64,000 bases of DNA, taken from Deuterostichococcus epilithicus. Taxonomy: Eukaryota > Chlorophyta > Trebouxiophyceae > Prasiolales > Stichococcaceae. The stretch is from the NCBI GenBank assembly GCA_033439295.1, contig JAVTLE010000021.1, positions 1,736,009 through 1,800,008 of the forward strand, read 5' to 3'. The position numbers and the translations under genes are program-made. Each line of letters begins with the position of its first letter. Positions within the stretch are counted from its first letter, which is position 1. The notes under the pieces were generated by a model. The model was not told the DNA's origin and did no database searches. It was given only the letters and a program-made list of their open reading frames with translations. Shown here in pieces: positions 23,101 through 33,285 of the stretch.

Positions 23101-25327
23101 AGGTGCGCCTGCGCCGCCCGCACATGCTGCGCAGTGCACTGAGAGATCCCCAACTGTCTGCACTAGCTGAGCCCACACCTGGACACTGCATGGCGGCCCC
23201 CTTCCTGTGCATGGGTCTGCACCCGAGGTCCCGCAGCTCCTTTGTAGGCAGCGCTCCACACAACACTGCTGGTGCCACGATCACCTCTTGACATGGCCGC
23301 TCAAACACTGCTTGTGTGTTTGCTGCCGCAGGTGGGCCAGAAGCGGGGGCGGGAGGCAATGGAGGAGGATGCGATGGATGTGGCGCCCAAGAAGAAGATC
23401 CGCCTGGGGCTGCCGGCCACGCAGTGGATCACCGTCTACAATGCGCACCGGCCCATGAAGCAGCGGTGAGCATGCCTCCATCACGGCGCCATTGGGGCGC
23501 CTTTGGTCAACTGCTGCTGCGAGCACCCAGTCTGCTCGACGACGCAGGCTGGCCTGACAGCCTGCAGCGAAGCCTGTTATGTGAGCTTCAAAGCCAGCTA
23601 GCGGAAGCCTGCATCTGTGTCGAGTGTGGCCTGCGCAGCCATGTGGCCTGCTCAGCAATGTCCTTGGAGGCTGGCAGCCAGAGGGGCTCAGCCAAGTGGA
23701 TGTCTTCAGGCTAAATTGGTTCTTTGTTGGGCGTGCACAGGGTTGGCTGACACAAAAGCTCTTTGCTGAAGGTCAGTGCTTCCCATTTCCAGGTACCACT
23801 ACAACGTGGCCAACAGCCGGGTGGAGCAGCATGTGGAGAAGGGTAACGATGACGGCCTGTTCATCAGCAGCGTGGCCTGCTGCCAGGAGCTGTGGGCGCT
23901 CATCATGGACGCCGGCACCGGCTTCAGCGCGCAGGTGCGCATCTTCACCTGATTGTAGACAACCCCTCGCATTTGTGTGCCATGTCATCGCTTCATCGTG
24001 GCTGCAAGATGCCAATGCAACTAGACCGATGCCGTACGGCTGACTCTTCAGAAACTAAGAGGCCTCATCCCTGGAACCCTGATGCAGATGTGCTGGACGC
24101 GGTGTGTGTCATGATCAGCTTTCGACGCCGGAGCGCTTGTTGGTGAGGCCGCAAGGGCGATGCCCGCTGTCTTGAGCCCCGCAAAACCCTACGCCGACTG
24201 CCTGCGTGCGCAGGTGTACGAGCTCAGCTGCCAGTTCCTGCCCAAGGAGTGGATTATGGAGAAGTGGGAGGAGGGCTACTACATCACCGCCATGGCGGGC
24301 AGCAACAGCGGCTCCTCCCTCGTCGTCATGTCCAAGGGCACGCCCTACACGCAGCAGTCCTACAAGGTGCGCCTGCTTCCGCCTGCTGGCGGTGCCGGGT
24401 GCAAGTGCAGCGCTGAGTGCGAGCCTGGCGCGCAGGACTCCAATGGAATGTTCTCTGCCCACGTGTCTCCATCGAGTCTGCCCTAAGTGTTCTATGGCCC
24501 ACACGAGATATTTGTGCAAGGGACAGCCTGCGGCCTCACGACCTTGCCAACCCAATGCTGATGCCATACACGCTAACGTGCTGCGGTCTGCCTGCACAGG
24601 TGTCGGACTCCTTCCCGTTCAAGTGGATAAACAAGAAGTGGAAGGAGGGCTTCTATGTCACCAGCATGGCGACCTCGCACACGCGTTGGGCCGTCGTCAT
24701 GTCGCGCAACGCCGGCTACATCGACCAGGCGAGGGCCCTGCCTACTGCAATATCCTCTGCCAGGACCAATTCAGGGTTTATTGCATATATCCACATCAAA
24801 TAGTCTTGCATAGTGGAGTCGCTCATTACGATCACCCAAGCGGGCAGAGCTGCTATTGTTCAGAGACGTATGTGCCCATGCTCTGCAGTGCGTGGAGCTG
24901 GACTTCCAGTACGCCAGCGAGGGCATCCACCGGCGGTGGGACGCCGGCTTCCGCATCACCGCCTGCGCCGCGACGCCCGACCAGGTACCTACCCCTCATA
25001 CTGCATCCTCCTCCACTCCATGCATCCACAGTCTACCTCGTCGGCATCTTTGTGACAGCAGCAGGAAGGCAGCCGAAGACAGCTGAAGCAGTGCCGCCTG
25101 TCGCACAGCCCTGGAACCTGGTGGCGCGACAGCTGCTGCATCGACTTCATTGGTGTCCCACCTCCCTGCTGCAGGCGGCCTTCGTGCTCAGCGTGCCGCG
25201 GCGGCGGCCCATGGACGAGACGCAGGAGACGCTGCGGACGTCAGCCTTCCCCAGTACCCACGTGAAGGACAAGTGGGCCAAGAACCTGTACATTGCCGGC
25301 GTTGCGTACGGTCGCACCGTTAGCTGA
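20143..25327 (+). CDS. MLK: MUT9-like kinase (MLK/PPK, casein-kinase-1 superfamily)
   Basis: Seventeen exons: 20143, 20253-20653, 20861-20986, 21100-21173, 21303-21372, 21570-21697, 21881-21975, 22169-22235, 22358-22487, 22677-22766, 22977-23102, 23332-23465, 23793-23934, 24214-24366, 24600-24728, 24889-24984 and 25175-25327; 2115 nt, 704 residues. A basic Gly/Ala/Arg-rich N terminus (about 130 residues) precedes the kinase: [23 protein letters not shown], then the CK1-type [20 protein letters not shown]. The MLK-specific C terminus follows: [61 protein letters not shown], ending in GRTVS. Chlamydomonas MUT9 phosphorylates histone H3 Thr3 and H2A and is needed for silencing; Arabidopsis MLKs act in light and circadian pathways. 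Introns at 22236 and 24729 begin with GC. The start codon appears to be split A|TG by the first intron. Confidence 0.93.
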
Positions 25328-26048
25328 GTGCGCGGGGGACTTGCTGTCGCCGTCCACTTCACCGTTGGCGTCGCGACGCTGTCCGCGTACAGCTCAGCAG
25401 CGGCGTCGGCGGCACGCCGATGGATCAGGGCTGGGCTGCCGCAGCAGTTGCCGCGCTTGCGCACGTTGCCCGCCGTCAGCGGCGGTGACGGCGCCCCTAT
25501 GCGGCCGAATCGCTAGCGGGCGGCAGTGCAGCCGCACGCACATTTCATGCGTTGCTGAAGTAGTCGACCATGACGCTTCTCATCAGGTCCCTTCAAGTGT
25601 GTCCCAAGCTCCCACCACATTGTTTGTCGGCGTAGTTGTGGCTCCATCCCGATGTTGGTGCCCTGTCGAGCCACGATCTGTTCAACTGTTTTTCATGCGG
25701 GGCAGTCGGTGTGAACGTGGTCTAGTGTCATCAGAGCTTGCAACAGGCTCACGTTGTCAATGTCAACTGGAGCTGCTTGCTGACGTCACGACGCATGGCG
25801 AAGGAATCCATGACCAATCTCGTCCGGTTTGCCGTGATGACGAACGATCAGTATGCGGCTGCATGGTCGTCGCGGTGCGCAGTCAATCACATCCCGTGCC
25901 GCTGCAGGTCACTCTCAGCATGGTGTACAGCCGGCGGGCGGAGCATGGGCCTGTTACAGTTGTGCCGTTGCAAAACACTCGGCCCTAACCTCCGCTGTTG
26001 CACATCCGCACACGAACTTCCCTGTGAATGCAGTTTGTAAGTGGAGCC
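25328..26048. other. Intergenic between MLK and the GH5 pseudogene
   Basis: 721 nt with no family similarity on either strand. It carries the MLK 3' UTR and the former promoter of the GH5 copy. A TGTAA lies at about 26036, too far from the MLK stop to be convincing. Confidence 0.5.
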
Positions 26049-27413
26049 ATGAGACTCTTTATGCTTCTAGCGGCGGCATTGCGTGCCTGGGATGCGCAAA
26101 CGCTGCCAGAGGCGCCATTGGGCTAGGCCCCGTTGCGAAACAAACACACTTTCCCGGAACGGCCGCGCGACGCTTACTGCACCTTACACCGTGGTTCAAT
26201 CGGTGGGTTAGCGTTGTCACAATGCACTCCCGGCTGGATCTGGAAGCATGGCCCATGAGAGCATGCAATTTTGCCGTATTCGTACCGTCCAGTTCTGCCA
26301 ATGTGCATCTGGTAAGGTGACCGCGCCTTCGCTCCTTCGATGAGCTGCAGATGATTACGTTCCATGCCTGCTAGTCTGTCAACAGCATCCGAGCGCTGGT
26401 GGATGTCGCGACCCGGGTCCCGGACGTCACCCATTGTACTTCGCCAACTAGGGCCAACCAGCAATCCATGTGTTTCTGCCGTCGCCGTCCACCGCTTACT
26501 CGCAGTCCTTCAGAAGTCACAACTGCCACGATACGCAGCCGCCGAAAGCGCTTGCAGCTGCATTTTGGGATCCAGTGGTGGAAGCACGTGCATGTTGTGG
26601 CTAAACCAATCGACGGCCGACGACCCGCATTTCGTGTCCAGGACGGTTTCGGAGGGTGGGCGAATTCATCCTACCGCCAGCTCTCTTATGGCAATCAGCG
26701 TGTCGCCGCCTCCAGCAGTGTCGCCGCCATCGGCCAGCCGCTGGCAGCTGCGCGCACCGTGACACAGGCAGCGGTGCTGTGCGAGGTCCTGGTGCAGCCC
26801 AGCGGCAACCCGTACCAGTGCAACATCGGCAATTGCAGCTCTCTCGGCTGTATATTAAAAACTGGTGAGGTTCTGGATTTCCGCGGCTCGGCCAGCATCA
26901 ATTTTGCATGGCGTGCATGCAGCGTGTCAGCTCTCTGAGGAAGGTCTGACCATACACCATGATCGCCTGTAAATACAGGGACTCGTAGCCTATTTCGGCT
27001 CCATGGCAGCTGCTGGTTTCTGGGCCCACCTTCACAGGTGTGTCTGGCGCTTAATGGTTGCTGTCGCCTTCTTCAATGGCGCCATCACAGGTGTGTGGAC
27101 ATGCATGTACATACGTTTCCTTTCTAGACAGACCTTGAGATGCTGTCTCTGGCTGGTGAGGACAGTTCAGCTTCTTGCCGTGTCGTCGGGGCACGCTGGC
27201 GCACATGCCGCATCAAGTCACTCTGGCAATGCAGAGGGACGGCGACCCAGAGCTGGCAGACACTGCAGCCCAATAGCGCGGGCAGCGGCGTCAACCTGGG
27301 CTTCCAGCTGGGGTCTTCGTCCTCTGATCCCGCCAGCTTCCTGCCCACAAGCGTCACGCTCAATGGCGGCGGCTGCGCCATCAACATGGTGTGGGGTGCC
27401 ACAGCTCCCAACC

Positions 27414-27549
27414 TGCCGCCGCAGCCGCCCAGCCCACCCAGCCCACCGCCCAGCCCACCGGTGCCGCCTAGGCCGCCTGGGCCGGCGCCGCCCAGCCCCC
27501 CCGTGCCGCCTTCCCCTCCAGCACCGCCATTGCCGCCGCCCGCCCCTCC
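27414..27549 (+). repeat. PPSPP-type proline-rich stalk (left GH5 copy)
   Basis: Codes for PPQPPSPPSPPPSPPVPPRP followed by further P/S/A repeats, typical of the hydroxyproline-rich stalks of green-algal wall proteins such as pherophorins. It links the N-terminal module to the GH5 domain. The frame is intact here, unlike the same stretch in the right copy. Confidence 0.85.
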
Positions 27550-30500
27550 GCGAGTCTTCCTGTCCCCTTCCGGGCTAAGGGCTCTGTACTGCTGCGACCG
27601 TGCAAGTCTCAGCGACCAGACAGCAGTCGTGGCCGTGTGGGAATTCACGCAGGGACATCAAACCACCGTCCTTTTCTGTCACAGGTATGTCGTGCCAGGC
27701 AGCCCAGTCGTTGCGGTGCAGCCAGTGTCCATCTCAGGCACCAAGATCATTGGCGTTGACGGCAAGGAGGTGCAGTTCAGTGGCATCAACTGGTTCGGCT
27801 TTGAGGACGGCAAGACCGCCCCCGATGGCATCTGGCAGGTGCAGCAGCGACTTCCTCTCTGTAAGATTCGTCACTCCCCCTTGTAGTCTTTAGTCCATGT
27901 TGAGCCTTGCCGCTTGTCTGGAAACTGCACAGCTTACCTAGCATCTGCCTATGTGGGGTGACCAGTCCATCACCCGGAACATCGTGACCATCGCCCGCCG
28001 CATTCGCCTGCTGGGCTTCAACGCCATCAGGCTGCCCTTCTCCATGAAGGACCTGTTTGTGACGCTACCGAAGAACTTCAACGGCACCTGCAACACCACG
28101 CCCGACGCACCCTGCTGGCTGCGACCACGCCGCCTGGCATGACCACACCAGGTCTTTTCTTTCATTTGGCAGCTTTGAGCCTCTCCCTGCTTTCAGACTG
28201 CTTTTCTTCTTGAATGATATTTGCCATACGTTCGAGTGAATGGCAATGCCCTGATCAGTTCGAGTCCTCATCCTGCGCGATCTAGGCATGGCCTCGAATC
28301 GTTGCTGATGGTGAAGGATGCTGCCTTGAGAGGTGGGTCTGGAAGTATCGAGTCTGCTGTGTGCCTTGCAGCTGTCAACGTGCATCTGGAAAATGAGCCG
28401 CCAATGCCAAATGGCTACTGCGACTAATATCTGCCCAACGACTCCGTGTTCAACCGCTTCCTCTTCGATGTCAACTTTTTCGCCCGCAATGGTGCGCGCT
28501 GCCTCCTTGGCTGCCGCCTGCAGCACAGCCGCCAAAGCCCACTCTGTCAGTGACACAATCAGACGATCAGTCAATTCTGCTACCTTGCGTCAGCCACGGT
28601 GCAGCGCTGCCCTGTCACTTATGATGATGGCATCTCGTTCCCCATAAGGCGGGAGGACGAACACCTGTTCACTGACTTGACGCCGCATGTCATCTGCCTT
28701 GCAGGCTGGTACGTGCTGATCGACAACCACCTAAACCTGGACCTGACGGCGGTCCAGGACAAGGCCTTGTGGCTGCAGTATCGGGCGCGCATCATGACCG
28801 CCATCAATGACGATCCCATCTCCCACAAGTTCGTCATGTACGACATCTTCAACGAACCCGACAGCCGCGGCATCCCGTGGGAGGCGTCCGGTGGTAACTG
28901 GGGAATCACAGATTACTATGTGCGCCGCCCAACCCCAGAACTCCACCTTGCTGCTCGGCCTTCAATTGCAGCTCCCTTGCAGAGGCACTTGCACGAGCCG
29001 CTTGAACGTGCAGCACAAGGACTGACGTGAAATTGCCATCCTATGCAGCTTGTCATGATGAACCAGGGATACAAGATTAATCCGCAGGCCGTCTATTTCG
29101 TCGAGTTGCCTCCCGCTCACTCGGCTGCTGGTCTGTGGGGTCGTTAACGGTGGCACCACTCTGGCGGCATGCGCCAGAGTCTTGTTTTTGCGCAGCAACC
29201 GCATGAGAGCCAGCGATTGCCCGCTGCTGGCATGCAGTTGCAGGTTGACGTAGGACGGTGGCATTAACTGGATCTCTCTAGGATTGGCCGCAGCATCTTC
29301 CACCTTGCTCCGGCATTCGGCTCCCGCTGTCGGCTGGCTGAGGCGTCGCTGGTAACGCCACAGGGAGGTGCACAGGGTGTCATAAAGGCGAACTGGGGCG
29401 ATGGATTTTCCACGGATCGCACGCTGTTCCCTGCTGGCAGCGCCGGCAGTCCCATCTGCTTCTTCTCCGCGCTGCTGGCAAAGCCCTATGCATGAGTACG
29501 CTTGGCTTTTGGTGCTGGATGTTCAGTTTGTGCTAGGCCAGTTGCACTCTAACATATTGATGTGCCTGCACATGCAATGCTCGGAAGCAGGACAATGTGC
29601 ATAGATACTAGCTTGCATGCATAGTGTAAGGTGTCCTAACCGAAACGGCAGTTGTCGGCGTCTGCAGCACACACTCAGTGCTGCTTCACCGGTTTCCGCA
29701 GGAACAACGTGGTGGTGTCCCCGCATGTTTACCCGCCGTCCATCACGCGCGCCCAGGACCACTGGACCGGCCCAGACATGAACCTGCGCTGCACATTGGC
29801 GCACGGCTACCTGAACAAGGCCCCCGGCTTCTGCACCGGCGCCGGCGGCACCGGCACTTGCAAGACCTTCCCGGTGGTGATCGGCGGGACTGGCACCCAA
29901 TTGACGGACCCCCGCGACCTAATCATGATGCCCCAGGTGTGCGCTGGCATCTGCCCTGTGATATCCTCATCGAGTCGCCTTTGTATATGCGCGACCCTAG
30001 GCGCAGAATTGCTTGTCGTCTGCCTTGTAACGACAATCATTCGCATGGGGTGCTGGCTGGAAGACAGATCCAACGATATCAGCTGTTTACAAAGTCCTTT
30101 CCTGTCGTAGCTTGCCAACTATCTCAAGAACATCGGCGATGGCGCCGATGGCGGTCATGAGGCGATCACCTCCTGGTTCTGGTGGGCCTGGAATGCCAAC
30201 AGCGGCGACACCGGCGGCATTGTGAGCCTTTTGCCACCTGACGATTTTTACTTTGCCATTCGCACTGTGTGCTGAGCACACCGTCCGCTGAAATCACGGC
30301 GTCCGCGCACGGCGCACGCCTTGGGGCAGCCGCTTCTCGTCTGACACATTCCGCCACCTCGCAACTCGTTGCCAAGTTGCACCCGTGGCCCTGACGCGCC
30401 GCTGTGGCCCCTGCGTCCCCAGGTCGACAAGGACTGGGCAACGGTGGTATGGCGGAAAATGGACTACCTGGAGACGGTGGGCCTGCAGCCATATTATGCG

Positions 30501-31294
30501 AAGTACCGCCTTGGCTACACGCCCGCCCCGGTGCGGCCCCTGTCTCATTGCCTTCAGCCCGACAGACCGCAAAGCCATCCAGTGAACAGGACTATAAGAA
30601 GTCGACGACCGAAAGCGAAATACATCCGTTTCCAACTCCCTCCTCGGCGCTGTCACCCGCAGGTGGACCCCTCCGCCCCGCTCCCCGCCACACTCACAGC
30701 CCACAGAACCGCCTACCATTGCGCCCATTGTGACAGCAGCGCCCACAGCCGCAACCGCCCAATCAACGACGGCAGGGCCCACTAAATCTCTGACATCCGC
30801 ACCGACTGCTGTGCCGGTCGCAACGCTACAGCCCACAGCCGCCCTAGTGCCCGTGTTTGTCCCCACCTCTGCTCCGGTGCGTCATCACAGATCAGCCTGC
30901 TCAGAAGTTGCCAACCCCATGCATGCGACCTGGACCTGCAACAATCCCCAAAGGCCTGCTTGAGTTCAGGTGGTTTCCACCTTGACGATCTACATGCGTC
31001 ACGAGACGCGGGGTGCTTGTGCTACTGCCAAGCTCGACCGCCCACTCTGCTTCAATGTCTGTTCAGATGCGTTGGCGCTCTCTGCTGTGCCTGGCCTCGA
31101 TAAATCAGCGTCTACAGGCATATTCAATTGTGGCTGGGGATGCGCAGCGGGCACGGCAAAGCAAACATGTTATGCATGCATGACAATATCCGCTCCCTTT
31201 GGCCGCTCCTTCAACTGCACCTTCCTGCCTGCAGACAGCGGAAGGGGGCTCAAGCTCGCGGCCGGCTGCAGCGCCAACACCGTCACCAATGCAG

Positions 31295-31505
31295 GCCACG
31301 AAGAAGCCGACGCGAAGACCAACACGCAGGCCGACGCAAATGCCGACGCAAAAGCCAACACAAAGGCCGACACGGAGGCCGACACGGAAGCCTACTCGCA
31401 AGCCAACGAGGAAGCCGACGCGCAAGCCAACAGCGTCCACACTCAGGGCTCGTCGTCCAAGTAAGCAGCCCACGAAGGAGCCGCCGACCAAGCGGCCAAA
31501 TTTTT
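31295..31505 (+). repeat. (K/R/Q)-x-P-T tetrapeptide tail (left GH5 copy)
   Basis: Twelve-nucleotide units encode KKPTRRPTRRPTQMPTQKPT and continue as RPT/KPT, then lose periodicity before the TGA at 31505-31507. It is more diverged than the right-hand tail, fitting relaxed selection. Confidence 0.85.
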
Positions 31506-31507
31506 GA

Positions 31508-33285
31508 GGTTGGTGAAGTCCAGCACATCAGCAGCAGCGGGGATGTCGCAATCACAGCGGCGGCGGTGACAGGACTGATTGCGCGATTGACATCGTTCGG
31601 CAACAAGGTTCATTCCTGGAGTCTCGGATCCTTTGGATATGTGTATGCATCCAATTCTGAGCATCTTGCCCTGCACGCGCGCGCGGCAAAGTGCTGCCAC
31701 CTATGCGGGCTATTATTAGAGCGCTGGAGAGTAAAGGTCGTGTTTTGGCGTATCCCGCTCATCTGAACTGGTAGTCATGCTCAGCAACGATGCAGGGGCT
31801 TTATAGGAATTCTGTTCGTGCTTTGCGGTAGCAGTGTCGCAACGTGATGCGTGCGTGCTCTGACAGATTTGTAGATGATTGCATTGATGGGTCAGAGTTC
31901 TGTGCAGGAGATCCTGGCATGTAGTGTTGCCTGGTTTGACTGTTGGTTTTCGAGGCTGGATTGCAGTCTGCGATCTGCAATTGTTGACGCTGTCTGCTCA
32001 GAGTGGTACGTTCAGCTTGTTTTGGTAACATCTCCGTCGGTAACAAGCGGCACAATCAGCGCACCGTTTCAGACGGCATGCCCCATACTCCAATCGTTGC
32101 ATGGGCCACCACCATAGAGCAAGGGCGCCACTCTGTCCATTTGCTTTCGCCAATCTGAAGAACCCTGCCGGCACACGACGATTACCACACAGTGGAGCGT
32201 CTGCCGCCGCTGCGCCGCACACGCCGCTCCACTGGCGCAATTGATGGGCGCCCCATGGGAGGGCCCGTGCAAGGACTGGCGGTGACCATTCCAGATTGGT
32301 CCTGCATCCTCGCATCTTCGGAACTTGGGCTGCTTCGAGTTCAGTCTGTTGAACGGCTTCCGGACGGTTGATGTACATACATCCTGCCGCTGGCCGGCTG
32401 TCCAGGGTCTCCCGAAGCGCATGGAGCAGTAGGGTGCAGCCTGAGCTGTTCGATGAAAGCCGTGCATGGTGCCCAACGGTGTGTCTGCGAACATAACATC
32501 AACATGATGTTCCCGTCTCTGGGAGACTTCAGTGTGGGGTTTGAAGGGGCTGATGATGGCCGCCGCAGCGGCAGCGCGCTTAGGGGGCGAGCGTCGCGCA
32601 CCAGCAACAGCATTACCTGGTGCGGAGGGGTTGCACGCTCGGTAGAAACGGTTGCGGTACGTCATGCAAGTTTGTCGCCCTGTCGCTGCATAAAAGTGGG
32701 TTCGCATTGCCGACACTAAAGATCACTTGAGCAGGGCGAGGGCTGTCTCGTGGCTGAGAAGGGGCCTCAAGCCTTCACCCTGGAACAGACGAGTACCCCA
32801 AACTTAGCACTCGCTTGTGCGCCGTACGTGTCTGCCGGTCATTCGCTCGTGGAAACTCTCGCTTGCCCGTCGGGAACTTGCGTCGCGTGTTAGGTTCAAC
32901 TGCCGCGTCGCATGTGCAGTCGGGGGGCGACTGTAGCATCTCCTGGTATACGCAGTGAAGCCTTGTGCACAATCCCAAACCTCCGCTAAAACGGAGTGGC
33001 CAAGCCGGTTAGTCATGGTTGGCAGCGCGTGTCTGACATTCTCCATCTTTCCCGCTGACGTCCCGAGAATCGACGACCAAGATTCCAGCTGTGAAGTTTT
33101 CGTCGCATCAAAAGCGACCTGCTTCATCGACCAGTCGTAAGATCATCCAAATCGCCGCACAGACGATCATTGACCCATTGATGCTTGCTGCTCGATCAGT
33201 TGGGGGACCGAAGTAGCACGACACACGGTGACGCCGGCACATGCAACGCCTCTGAAAGGCACTGCACACCTGCCTGGGGGAGACG
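31508..33285. other. Long intergenic stretch between the two GH5 copies
   Basis: 1778 nt, the longest gene-poor span here. I see no coding similarity, tRNA, repeat shared with the neighbouring flanks, or mobile element. Minus-strand open frames of up to about 215 codons (32069-32716, 33108-33749) lack recognisable motifs and look like chance frames. The right end should hold the GH5 promoter. Confidence 0.5.

Larger units (their letters stand above)
26049..31507 (+). pseudogene. GH5 glycosidase pseudogene (left tandem copy)
   Basis: Collinear with the intact copy at 33286-39249. Exon remnants: 26049-26102 (signal-peptide-like MRLFMLLAAALRA), 26642-26864, 26979-27090, 27237-27549, 27685-27838, from about 27940 to 28150, from 28372 to about 28490, 28705-28919, 29049 to about 29105, 29364-29491, 29702-29936, 30111-30221, 30423-30530, 30700-30876 and 31235-31507. 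The acid/base motif NEP survives (FNEPDSRG), but the nucleophile codon has become Gly (29886-29888, IGGTG instead of VGEFG). Lesions against the paralogue: 1-nt loss near 26848; a net insertion and then a 4-nt loss giving TAA at 27052-27054; intron acceptor CAG changed to TGG at 27954-27956; 1-nt loss near 28110; TAA at 28425-28427; donor GT changed to AT at 29492. It also lacks one intron present in the paralogue. Read as a decayed former secreted glycosidase; the 3' half still has open exons. Confidence 0.85.

Noticed and set aside
24206-25327. Single-exon 373-codon reading of the MLK 3' end
   Set aside because: It is in the right frame only for the last exon; the earlier part passes through introns and reads exon 14 in the wrong frame.
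28240-28290. tRNA T-loop-like GTTCGAGTCC
   Set aside because: The flanking bases do not pair into a T stem, and no acceptor, D or anticodon arms can be built around it.
31295-31505. Regular short repeats that could suggest CRISPR or a satellite
   Set aside because: They are coding tetrapeptide repeats in frame with a stop codon, with no unique spacers.
32069-32716. 215-codon minus-strand frame between the GH5 copies
   Set aside because: No domain, repeat or splice partner; composition is that of non-coding sequence. Transcript data could reopen it.
32990-33060. tRNA-Ser/Leu-like start (GGAGTGGCCAAGCCGGTTAG)
   Set aside because: No complementary 3' acceptor strand or T arm within the expected distance.
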